DNA from: an uncultured bacterium | Lineage (GTDB): Bacteria; Planctomycetota; UBA1135; GCA-002686595 | Assembly (NCBI GenBank): GCA_938083085.1 | Contig: CALLKX010000029.1 | Location: 1 to 62,740 of the forward strand | DNA: 62,740 bases | Direction: 5' to 3' | Shown: positions 23,195-30,131 of the stretch, piece by piece | How the letters are laid out: every line of letters starts with the position of its first letter | How positions within the stretch are numbered: position 1 is the stretch's first letter | Position numbers and translations under genes: made by a program | The notes under the pieces: model-generated | Told to the model about the DNA's origin: nothing | The model's database searches: none | What the model saw: the letters and a program-made list of their open reading frames with translations, nothing else

Positions 23195-23959
23195 TTGGCG
23201 GCCTGGCATTTGATCGAGACCTGGGGCGCCGCCCCTGGGTTCGCCATGGGCCTCGATGAGGCCCTCCTCCGGAGCGTCGGCCGTGCGCCGACGCTCCGGC
23301 TGTATTCCTGGTCACCCGACGCGCTGTCCCTGGGCTACTTCCAGCGGTTCGGCGACGTCCCGGCCGCCGCGGACCACCCCAACGTCGTTCGACGGCTGAC
23401 GGGCGGCGGGGCCATCCACCACCACGCCCAGGAGCTGACCTTCTCGGTCACCCTGGACGCACACGACCCCGCGTACCGCGGGTCGGTCCCGGACTCCTAC
23501 GAGCGGGCCCACGAGGCCGTGATCAGCGCCCTCCAGGAGCTCGGCGTCAGGTCACCTCGCATGCGCCGGGAGGAGCCCGTGGGCTCGGACCTTGGGAGCA
23601 CGGGGATGTGCTTCCACGAGTCCACCCCCCAGGACATCTGCTGGGCTGGCCCAGCGGGCTCCCTCGCCAAGGGCGTGGGCACTGCACAGCGGAGGACCGC
23701 CGGACGGATCCTCCATCACGGCTCGATCAAGCTTGGCCCCTCTCCACTGGAGGCCGAGGTCGCGAGCGCAGCGGACAGCGGCGTGTTCGTGGACGTACAG
23801 ACGGCTGGCGAGGCCCTGGCGGCGGCCTTCGCACGCGAGTTTGAGGTGGAGCTGGTGGCTGCGACTCCTGGAGACGATCTGCTCGCCGCCGCCGATGAGA
23901 TGGCTGCTCGTTACGCCGACCCTGAGTTTGTCCACCGGGAGCCCCGCCGTCGCCGATGA
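23195..23959 (+). CDS. Lipoate-protein ligase / octanoyltransferase family protein (LplA/LipM type)
   Basis: 254 residues from TTG 23195. Family signatures are RRLTGGGAIHHHAQELTFS (RRxSGGGAVxH), MCFHES (Cys139) and AKGVGTAQRRTAGRILHHGSI, where Lys159 sits at the conserved lysine position of the fold. It attaches octanoyl or lipoyl groups to lipoyl domains, presumably GcvH encoded 21 bp upstream. Sequence alone does not separate an ATP-dependent lipoate ligase from a LipM-type octanoyltransferase. A weak hairpin (GATCCC/GGGATC) sits between gcvH and this gene. Confidence 0.88.
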   Translation: MAAWHLIETWGAAPGFAMGLDEALLRSVGRAPTLRLYSWSPDALSLGYFQRFGDVPAAADHPNVVRRLTGGGAIHHHAQELTFSVTLDAHDPAYRGSVPDSYERAHEAVISALQELGVRSPRMRREEPVGSDLGSTGMCFHESTPQDICWAGPAGSLAKGVGTAQRRTAGRILHHGSIKLGPSPLEAEVASAADSGVFVDVQTAGEALAAAFAREFEVELVAATPGDDLLAAADEMAARYADPEFVHREPRRRR

Positions 23960-23982
23960 GCGACGGCGCGACGCTGACGCGG

Positions 23983-24693
23983 TCACAGGACCAGGTCGAC
24001 CCGCCAGTCCCCGACCGAGCCGTTCACCGTGAAGGAGCACCCGGTGATGGCAGCGCCGTTGCTCATCTTCACCGGACACCAGGTGTCCCCCTTGGGCCGG
24101 TCGGAGATCCACTTGGACTCGCCGGCGCGCGAGAGTGCCGCCGAGATGGACGCGGCGCTGGACGTCTCCTTGAGCGGAACGGTGAGCGACGCGGCCCCAC
24201 GAATCGGGAGCCCTCCTGACGGCCGGAGCACCGTCGAGACGTCGACCTGGAAGCTCTGCGCTCCCGACCGGCGCGTCGGCGGCCGCACCGCGAGCGAGGC
24301 GGGCGGACCTTCAGCGCAGGCGATCCAGGCGCTGAGCCCTCCGCCCAGTCGGAGGTTGAGGTAGGCCGCGTCCCCGATCCAGAGGTTGCCGGTGCCTGCG
24401 GTCGCGACGCCCCGGATCCCAAGAGCTCGGAGCCGCTCCTCGAGGAGCGCCGCCAGCTCCGCGCCGGTCGTGCCCGGCGCGAGGTGCACGTGAAGCGTCA
24501 GGTCCCGCGGCTCTCCCTTCACCGAGGCGCCTAGCTCGATCTCAACCAGCTGCCCAGCGAGTCCACCGGCCGGCCTCTCCGACAGGCCGTCCACAGCGCC
24601 GGAGAACCGCACCTGCAGCAGCCCCTCTGCCGCCGCAGGCGAGACCATCCAGAGAGCGGACATGAGGAGGTAGGGAAGGGCTCGAAGGCTCAT
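23983..24693 (-). CDS. Secreted protein of unknown function
   Basis: 236 residues with a signal peptide (MSLRALPYLLMSALWMVSPAAA). The mature part is beta-rich with no familiar motif; two Cys near the C-terminus (TWCPVKMSNGAAITGCSF) could form a disulfide. Codon use matches the neighbours. It converges on the lipoyl-transfer gene (23-bp gap). Function unknown. Confidence 0.65.
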   Translation of the reverse strand: MSLRALPYLLMSALWMVSPAAAEGLLQVRFSGAVDGLSERPAGGLAGQLVEIELGASVKGEPRDLTLHVHLAPGTTGAELAALLEERLRALGIRGVATAGTGNLWIGDAAYLNLRLGGGLSAWIACAEGPPASLAVRPPTRRSGAQSFQVDVSTVLRPSGGLPIRGAASLTVPLKETSSAASISAALSRAGESKWISDRPKGDTWCPVKMSNGAAITGCSFTVNGSVGDWRVDLVL

Positions 24694-24992
24694 GGCTCGA
24701 CTCGGTGGGAGGGAACAGACGGGAGGTGGGTCCTCAAGCTACCCCGGACGCCGGGGAGCGCCTCAGACTTCCGGCCGCGGCCGAAATCGAACCCCGGCCC
24801 GCCGGCCCAGCAGAGGTCCAAAGGCCCCGGGCGGCATGGGGCCATGGACGGGGAGCCTGCACAACCTGACGGTGCCCTGCCGGCGGACTCCACCGCCGGA
24901 CAACTCAGCTGCAGATGAGCCCGATCGCGGGGGGGCCAGCCGGCAAGGAGCCCAGCCGCCGGGGAGCCCAGCCGCCGGCGCTTGCCGGACCG
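24694..24992. other. Intergenic region with a 16-bp direct duplication
   Basis: About 300 bp upstream of the secreted-protein gene and downstream of tRNA-Gln. A 16-mer (GGAGCCCAGCCGCCGG) is directly repeated at 24947-24962 and 24963-24978. A CGGCCGCGGCCG palindrome lies near 24771. No coding potential was recognised. Confidence 0.55.
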
Positions 24993-25016
24993 CCTTCCTC
25001 CCCTGGGGGAGAAAGG
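24993..25016 (-). terminator. Hairpin immediately after tRNA-Gln
   Basis: On the minus strand CCTT-t-CTCCCC-ca-GGGGAG-g-AAGG folds with one mismatch. It begins right after the encoded CCA end of the tRNA, as expected for a tRNA 3' trailer terminator; no T-run follows. Confidence 0.6.
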
Positions 25017-25091
25017 TGGTTACCCCACCAGGACTCGAACCTGGAACGTCTGGACCAAAACCAGATGTGTTGCCAATTACACCATGGGGTA
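25017..25091 (-). tRNA. tRNA-Gln (anticodon TTG)
   Basis: The minus strand folds as a full cloverleaf: acceptor TACCCCA/TGGGGTA, D-stem GTGT/ACAC, anticodon stem TCTGG/CCAGA with loop TTTTGGT (anticodon TTG, Gln), T-arm CCAGG-TTCGAGT-CCTGG, discriminator A and an encoded CCA. The first pair is U1-A72, a feature used by bacterial GatCAB amidotransferase to recognise tRNA-Gln made through Glu-tRNA-Gln. It lies 73 bp downstream of cinA on the same strand. Confidence 0.95.
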
Positions 25092-25164
25092 ACGGGTCAC
25101 CGGCGAAGCCCGAGGGCGCTCGACCGGATGGCGGCGCAGAGAATAGCAGCGTCTCGCTGCGATG

Positions 25165-26505
25165 CTAGTCCGAGCCTGGCGAGATTCCGCCCGGATACGA
25201 TTCGCCGGCCCCCTGGGGTCCCCGGGCGCGGGCCATCCGCAGGAGGTGCGCGAGGGCGCGGTTGGCCGCCCAACGCCGCACCCTGGCCCTGCCGAGCGGC
25301 GGCCAGCGGCGCTCCTCAGCGTCCACCTGGGGCTCGCCCCCGGCCGGAACCCGGCTCGCAATCCCGAACCAGACCAGCCCCACGGGCTTCTCGTCGCTCC
25401 CGCCCCCGGGTCCTGCGACCCCGGTGACGGAGACCGCGAGCTCCGCCCCCGAGCGCTCCAGCGCCCCCAGGGCCATGGCCCTGGCGCAGGCCTCGGAGAC
25501 GGCTCCGTGCTCGCTCAGGACCTCCGCGGGGACGCCGAGCTCGACCTCCTTGGCCTCGTTGGCATAGGTGACGAAAGAGCGGCCGAAGACCTCACTCACC
25601 CCGGGAGCGCTGGTCAGCGAGGCGGCCACGAGGCCGCCGGTGCACGACTCTGCCAGGCTGAAGCTGACCCCGAGGCGCCGCAGCTCCCCACCGACGAAGG
25701 CCCCAAGGTCGTCCACGCGCTCGGCGAGGTAGCGCTCGGGAAAGAGGGCCACCAGGCCGTCGATGCGCTCCTGGGCCATCCGGGCGGCCTTGTCCGGTGC
25801 GTCCGCGGTCGCCACCGCTCGAGTGGTCAGGATGCCGTCCTTGACGGTGACTCCCACCAGCGGATTTGCGCCGCGCTCCAGCCAAGCGCCGGCGGCCTCA
25901 GCGAAGGTGCTCTCGGGGAGGTCGACGAAGGCGGCTGAGGCCCGCGCTCGGTGAAGTGCGTCCGGGCGGTTCCCTGACAGCCACGCCTCGATCTCTGCGC
26001 CGAAGACGCCCTGCAGCTCACGCGGCGGCCCGGGGAGCGTCATGACCCTCGCGCCGCTGGGGTGCTCACAGCGGAACCCCGGGGCCGTCCCGAAGGCATT
26101 GGGGATGCGTGTCGCGCCCTCAGGCATGAGCGCCTGGCGCCTGTTGTTCTCCAGCATCACTCGCCCCGCACGGGTGAACCACCCTTCGATCTCCTCGACC
26201 GCGTCGGGGCACTCCATGAGGGGCGCCCCCACGGAGCGCGCGACCCCGTGCCGGGTGACGTCGTCCAGGGTCGGGCCGAGGCCACCACTCACGAGGACCA
26301 GCCCGCAGGTTGAGGCCAAGGCGTTCACCGCATCAGCGATGTGCCCCTCGTCATCCCCCACCACGATCACCCGCTCGACACGGCGGCCAAACTCCGCCAT
26401 CCGGGCCGCGAGATAAGGCCCGTTGAGGTCCGGGTGCGCCCCGGCGAGCAGCTCATCGCCCACCGAGACGACGCCCACCGCCGCGGGTGCGGGTGCTGCG
26501 CTCAA
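25165..26505 (-). CDS. cinA: CinA-family protein (MoaB-like domain plus nicotinamide-nucleotide amidase domain)
   Basis: 446 residues, slightly longer than the usual ~415-425. The N-terminal domain has GVVSVGDELLAGAHPDLNGPYLA, VLVSGGLGPTLDDVTR and TLPGPPREL (COG1058/MoaB-like; ADP-ribose pyrophosphatase activity in some homologues). The C-terminal domain (FSLAESCTGGLVAASLTSAPG, SVTGVAGPGGGSDEKPVGLVW) is the PncC-type NMN deamidase that recycles nicotinamide mononucleotide. The start overlaps the tatC stop by 4 bp (ATGA), so the two genes are coupled. Confidence 0.93.
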   Translation of the reverse strand: MSAAPAPAAVGVVSVGDELLAGAHPDLNGPYLAARMAEFGRRVERVIVVGDDEGHIADAVNALASTCGLVLVSGGLGPTLDDVTRHGVARSVGAPLMECPDAVEEIEGWFTRAGRVMLENNRRQALMPEGATRIPNAFGTAPGFRCEHPSGARVMTLPGPPRELQGVFGAEIEAWLSGNRPDALHRARASAAFVDLPESTFAEAAGAWLERGANPLVGVTVKDGILTTRAVATADAPDKAARMAQERIDGLVALFPERYLAERVDDLGAFVGGELRRLGVSFSLAESCTGGLVAASLTSAPGVSEVFGRSFVTYANEAKEVELGVPAEVLSEHGAVSEACARAMALGALERSGAELAVSVTGVAGPGGGSDEKPVGLVWFGIASRVPAGGEPQVDAEERRWPPLGRARVRRWAANRALAHLLRMARARGPQGAGESYPGGISPGSD

Positions 26506-27497
26506 GCGACGGCTTCCCCGTCGGGGAGGTCGAGATCCATGGACTCCGGCTCCTTCCAGGAGAGGCGTGCGATCCAGTAGCCGATCTCCCAGAGCAGGAC
26601 GGCTGGGCCGGCGAGCATGACCTGCGTGACCGGATCGGGGGGAGTCAGGATGGCGGCGACGATCAGGGTGACCACGAGCATGTGACCGCGCAGCTTCGCG
26701 AACGTCGACGGATGCACGACCCCCATGCGGCTCAGAGCGAACTGAAAGATCGGGAGCTGGAACACCACCCCGAGCGCGAGGGCGAGGCCCTTGAGGAACT
26801 GCATGTACTGGTCGAGCTCCATCGTCCGGTTGATGTTGTCTAGCCCGAGGTCCTGGCCCTGGAGAGCGTAGAGGGCCATGGGGACGAGGGAGACGTAGCC
26901 AAAGGACACCCCCAGCACGAACAGCAGGAGGCTGGCAGGGAAGTAGGCGTAGACGACCTTCTTCTCGGCCTTATAGAGGCCCGCAGCCACGAACATCCAG
27001 ATCTCCCACAGGAGGAAGGGGCCCCCGATGATGAGGGACAGCCAGAAGCACGCCTTGAGCTTCACGAAGAACGGACCGCCCGCCTTGAAGCTGGTGGGGC
27101 TCTTCTCCATCTCCTCTCCCGAGACGAGTCGCTCCATCTTCGGCGTGCGAAAGAAATCGCTCCACTTCGGGAAGGGCGGAGCTGCCGCGGGCAGCGCTCC
27201 CCTCAGGGTCGGGAGCGCTCGGAGGGGCTGGATGCTGCTCCAGACAGCCACGTCAGCCAGGAAGGCCTGCTCCACCTGCGCACGCCGAATCGGCACCAGC
27301 TCATCGTTGAGCCGCAGGGCGCAATCAACGTAGGGCTTTTGGATGAAGTGGATCACCTCCACGCGGAACGCGTAGAGGGTCGAGAAGGCCACCACGAGCA
27401 CCGCCGTGGAGCGAATCAGACGGATCCGCAGCTCATCGAGGTGCTCCCCCAGGGTCATCCTCGTGTCCTCGACCGGATCGTGTTCGCGCGGGTCCAT
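26502..27497 (-). CDS. tatC: Twin-arginine translocase subunit TatC with a long first periplasmic loop
   Basis: 331 residues versus ~250 in E. coli. Conserved parts are GEHLDELRIRLI (19-28), FFVKLKACFWLSLIIGGPFLLWEIWMF and LYKAEKKVVY. The first periplasmic loop, normally ~30 residues, spans ~49-142 here, an insertion of roughly 70-75 residues (includes QVEQAFLADVAVW and PFPKWSDFFRTPKMERLVSG). Six membrane helices are still evident. TatC binds the twin-arginine signal and transports folded proteins; TatA/B are not in the window. Start ATG 27497 has no clear Shine-Dalgarno. Confidence 0.93.
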   Translation of the reverse strand: MDPREHDPVEDTRMTLGEHLDELRIRLIRSTAVLVVAFSTLYAFRVEVIHFIQKPYVDCALRLNDELVPIRRAQVEQAFLADVAVWSSIQPLRALPTLRGALPAAAPPFPKWSDFFRTPKMERLVSGEEMEKSPTSFKAGGPFFVKLKACFWLSLIIGGPFLLWEIWMFVAAGLYKAEKKVVYAYFPASLLLFVLGVSFGYVSLVPMALYALQGQDLGLDNINRTMELDQYMQFLKGLALALGVVFQLPIFQFALSRMGVVHPSTFAKLRGHMLVVTLIVAAILTPPDPVTQVMLAGPAVLLWEIGYWIARLSWKEPESMDLDLPDGEAVA

Positions 27498-27781
27498 GGT
27501 GGCATTCAGCGGCCTTCAGGTAGGGCCGCCGACCGAACCGGAGATGCTCGGCTTTATGCCCCTGGAGCGCCAGCGATCGGGGCGGATAATCACTCACCGC
27601 CGTCCCGCTTGGCCCCCCTGCGGGGCTGGCCTTGGACGCCCAGGTGTGAGCTGCAGCGGAATGCTGCCTCCCCCCACGGCGCATCCGCCCGTGATCGTCG
27701 TCCTTCAGCGCCCCGCACCCGTCGAGTCCTTTCTCCATGCTCGGCCGCCGGGCTCCGTTGGGGCCGACGCCAGAAATGGAA
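27498..27781. other. Upstream region of tatC
   Basis: 284 bp between the terminator of the coiled-coil gene and tatC, both on the minus strand. It should carry the tatC-cinA promoter. A weak GCCCC-n5-GGGGC hairpin lies near 27615. Nothing else recognised. Confidence 0.45.
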
Positions 27782-27815
27782 CGGGCGCCAGGAGCCCTTC
27801 GGCTCCTGGCGCCCG
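27782..27815 (-). terminator. Perfect 15-bp hairpin terminator
   Basis: CGGGCGCCAGGAGCC-CTTC-GGCTCCTGGCGCCCG is a perfect 15-bp stem with a stable CUUC tetraloop, 22 bp past the stop of the minus-strand coiled-coil gene. A short T-rich stretch (TTCCATTTCT) follows on the minus strand. Confidence 0.85.
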
Positions 27816-27837
27816 CCAGGTCCCTTGCGGGAAGCGA

Positions 27838-29106
27838 TCAGCGCTCGAAGTACTGGAGCACGTCGCGCATGGACACGATCGTCACGCCGAGGTCGCTCGC
27901 CTCTCCGTAGACCGGGAGCTGGTCCACGGCCATCGGCTCATCGAGGGGCTCTCCGTCTTCGTCGGTGAAGACCGGGCCGCCAGTGATGAGGAAGTCGGTG
28001 GCGTTCGAGATGTCGCTCTGGATGTTGATCCCGATCTCGGCGAAGAGCGCCCGGAGCTCAGGCTCGTTGTACGCGCCAGAGATGTTGCCGGCGAGGACCG
28101 CGCTGCGCTGCCCCTTGGCCTCGTAGAGCGGGTTGAAGATCTGGTCCCCCACGACGACGGGCTCGAAGCGATCGGCCACGTCGTAGATCGAGACCTCAGC
28201 GAACTTCGGTCCGACGCTGGTGACGCGGCAGAGGGCCTTGGCGTCGGAGGTATCGGCGCCGGGACGGCCGCTGACGATGCGGAACACGGTGCCCTCACTG
28301 AGGCGATCGGACGTGGACAGGTTGATGAACCCGACCCCGAACTCGGCCATGACGGCGCTGATCTCGCCGTCCGCCTTCTCTCCGCGGCGCTTCATGTCGT
28401 TGCGGAGCGAGGTCCACTGCCCGCGCTCGGCGGAGTGGTTCAGACGGGCCTCTTCCAAGGCCCGCTCCGTGACGCGCTTGGCGTCCTCGGCGTCGGTGAC
28501 CTGGGCCGTGGTGCTGTTGAGCTGCGACCGGAGCTTGGACACGCTGTCCTCGAGGCGGCTGATCTCAGAGTCCGCCGTCTCCGAGGCGTCGCGCGCCTCC
28601 TGCTCGAGGCTGGAGATGCGCTGATCCTTCTCCTGCTGAAGCGAGGACTTGGCGCTCCGCTCTGACGAGAGCTGGCCCTCGAGTTCGGCGATCTTGCCCT
28701 CGAGCGTGGCGATCTGCTTGACCTTCGTGTTGTACGAGCCAACGACACTCGGGACAGCGTCCTCGAACGTCTTCACGCCGTCCATGTTCGGGAAGGTGGA
28801 GTTCAGCTCGCCGAGCGCGGCCTGGGCGGCCTCGAGGTTCGACGGGATGATGGCCGCGTTCTCGCTGAAGCCGAGGATGATCGAGCGGTCAGCGAGCTCG
28901 CCGACCTTCGCCTCAAGCTTCGTGTCGGACTGGGACCGAGCGACCGCGGCCGCGCTGAGTTCGTCACGAACGATGGTCTCGGCATCCTGCGCGAGGAGCA
29001 TCAGCGTGAATGCCACGAGAGTGAAGACGAACATGACGATCGACACCACGCCGACGCGGGCTGCGCCGCGACGGGACACGATCGAGTTGGAAGTGCTGGT
29101 GAGCAT
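27838..29106 (-). CDS. Membrane-anchored coiled-coil protein with a C-terminal BRCT-like domain
   Basis: 422 residues. A short basic N-terminus precedes one membrane helix (~18-40, VGVVSIVMFVFTLVAFTLML). Residues ~120-260 are a long heptad-type coiled coil (e.g. SSLEQEARDASETADSEISR). Residues ~265-330 look like a small beta domain (VGFINLSTSDRLSEGTVFRI ... VVVGDQIFNPLYE), as in several coiled-coil proteins of Planctomycetota/Verrucomicrobiota. Residues ~332-422 fit the BRCT pattern: AVLAGNISGAYNEPELRALF, AEIGINIQSDISNATDFLIT, then ASDLGVTIVSMRDVLQYF. Charge bias suggests the C-terminus is outside the cytoplasm, which would be odd for a BRCT. A strong terminator follows. Confidence 0.75.
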   Translation of the reverse strand: MLTSTSNSIVSRRGAARVGVVSIVMFVFTLVAFTLMLLAQDAETIVRDELSAAAVARSQSDTKLEAKVGELADRSIILGFSENAAIIPSNLEAAQAALGELNSTFPNMDGVKTFEDAVPSVVGSYNTKVKQIATLEGKIAELEGQLSSERSAKSSLQQEKDQRISSLEQEARDASETADSEISRLEDSVSKLRSQLNSTTAQVTDAEDAKRVTERALEEARLNHSAERGQWTSLRNDMKRRGEKADGEISAVMAEFGVGFINLSTSDRLSEGTVFRIVSGRPGADTSDAKALCRVTSVGPKFAEVSIYDVADRFEPVVVGDQIFNPLYEAKGQRSAVLAGNISGAYNEPELRALFAEIGINIQSDISNATDFLITGGPVFTDEDGEPLDEPMAVDQLPVYGEASDLGVTIVSMRDVLQYFER

Positions 29107-29435
29107 GGATGTTCAGCCGGGGAGGGCACCGCGCGGGCGCGGTGCTGGGCGCCGGACGCCGAAGCTGCGCCGTGGAGGAGCAGTCCGATGGGTCCGGAAG
29201 GGCCAGAGAGGGCCCTTCATGAATTGGGGGGGATAGGGTCGCCGCGTAGCCGCGGCCGTCCGAAGGTGATAACCGAGAGCCGGTCCATGGACAAGGGCGA
29301 GCCCGGTGTAGTGTGTCGCGGGGCCGGGTTTCGACGGCCTCGCAGGCAGACCTACTGCAGCGCCCCCGGCTGGTTTCCCAAGTTCTACGCCCCGCCGCCA
29401 GGCCCCTCGCGAGGGGCCGGCCTCCCCCACCTCTC
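29107..29435. other. Divergent control region between the coiled-coil gene and coaE
   Basis: 329 bp containing an AAGGGCC-n6-GGCCCTT hairpin at 29198-29217 and the palindrome at 29401-29418. The promoters of both divergent genes must lie here. A short stretch resembling the tmRNA 5' end (29327-29337) has no matching 3' half. Confidence 0.5.
29401..29418. promoter_or_regulatory. 18-bp perfect palindrome upstream of coaE
   Basis: GGCCCCTCGCGAGGGGCC is fully self-complementary and lies 17 bp before the coaE start codon. As DNA it could be an operator; as RNA it would be a hairpin close to the start, which has no clear Shine-Dalgarno. Role unproven. Confidence 0.5.
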
Positions 29436-30083
29436 ATGAGCGCAGCCCCCCATCCAGAGGCCTCCGCCCAGCAGCCGACCGCCGTCATCGGGGTGCTGGG
29501 GGGCATCGCGTCAGGAAAGACCACCGTCGGGAGGCTCCTCGCGGGGCCGGGAGGGGTGGTGCTCAACGCCGATGAGGTCGCCCACCGTGTCCTGCAATCC
29601 GAGGAGATACGGGACCTCGTGAGGGCTCGACACGGCCCAGAAGTCCTGGACGCCGAGGGTGGCGTGGACCGCGCGGCGCTGGGAGCGCTCGTCTTTGCCG
29701 ACCCGGACGCCCGGATCGAGTTGGAGGGCTGGATCCACCCGAGGGTTCGTGCGACACTTCGCACGTCGTTGGAGGACGCCGCCGCTCGCGGAGTCCCCAC
29801 CGTCGTGCTCGACGTCCCGCTCCTGCTGGAACATGCCGAAGAGCACGGGCTCCTGGAGCTCTGCGATCACCTCATCTTCGTCGACGCACCGGCCGACGCT
29901 CGCGACCAGCGAGCGGTCCGTGACCGGGGCTGGGAACCCGGAGAAGTGGCCCGCCGCGAAGCCGCCCAGATGCCGCTCTCGACCAAGCGCGACCGCGCCC
30001 ACGTCGTGATCTCGAATGACGGCGCCCTCGACTCGGTGACCGCGCAGGTCGAGCTCGCCCTGCGCCAGCTCCGCGGCGCCTGA
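29436..30083 (+). CDS. coaE: Dephospho-CoA kinase
   Basis: 215 residues from ATG 29436 (MSAAPHPEASAQQPTAVIGV); the longer frame begins in the control region. P-loop GGIASGKT (22-29), the NADEVAHRVL segment (usual DADxxAH), VVLDVPLLLEHAEE and the lid region RAVRDRGWEPGEVARREAAQMP are all CoaE hallmarks. It catalyses the last step of CoA synthesis, phosphorylating the ribose 3'-OH of dephospho-CoA. The gap to rho is 48 bp, so the two may be co-transcribed. Confidence 0.95.
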   Translation: MSAAPHPEASAQQPTAVIGVLGGIASGKTTVGRLLAGPGGVVLNADEVAHRVLQSEEIRDLVRARHGPEVLDAEGGVDRAALGALVFADPDARIELEGWIHPRVRATLRTSLEDAAARGVPTVVLDVPLLLEHAEEHGLLELCDHLIFVDAPADARDQRAVRDRGWEPGEVARREAAQMPLSTKRDRAHVVISNDGALDSVTAQVELALRQLRGA

Positions 30084-30131
30084 CGCCCCCATCTCCCCGA
30101 CCTCTCCTCCGCGCCAGCGAGCGCGGACGCC

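Noticed and set aside
29327..29337. GGTTTCGACGG, similar to the conserved 5' end of tmRNA
   Set aside because: No tag reading frame, pseudoknots or tRNA-like 3' half follow; coaE begins ~100 bp later.
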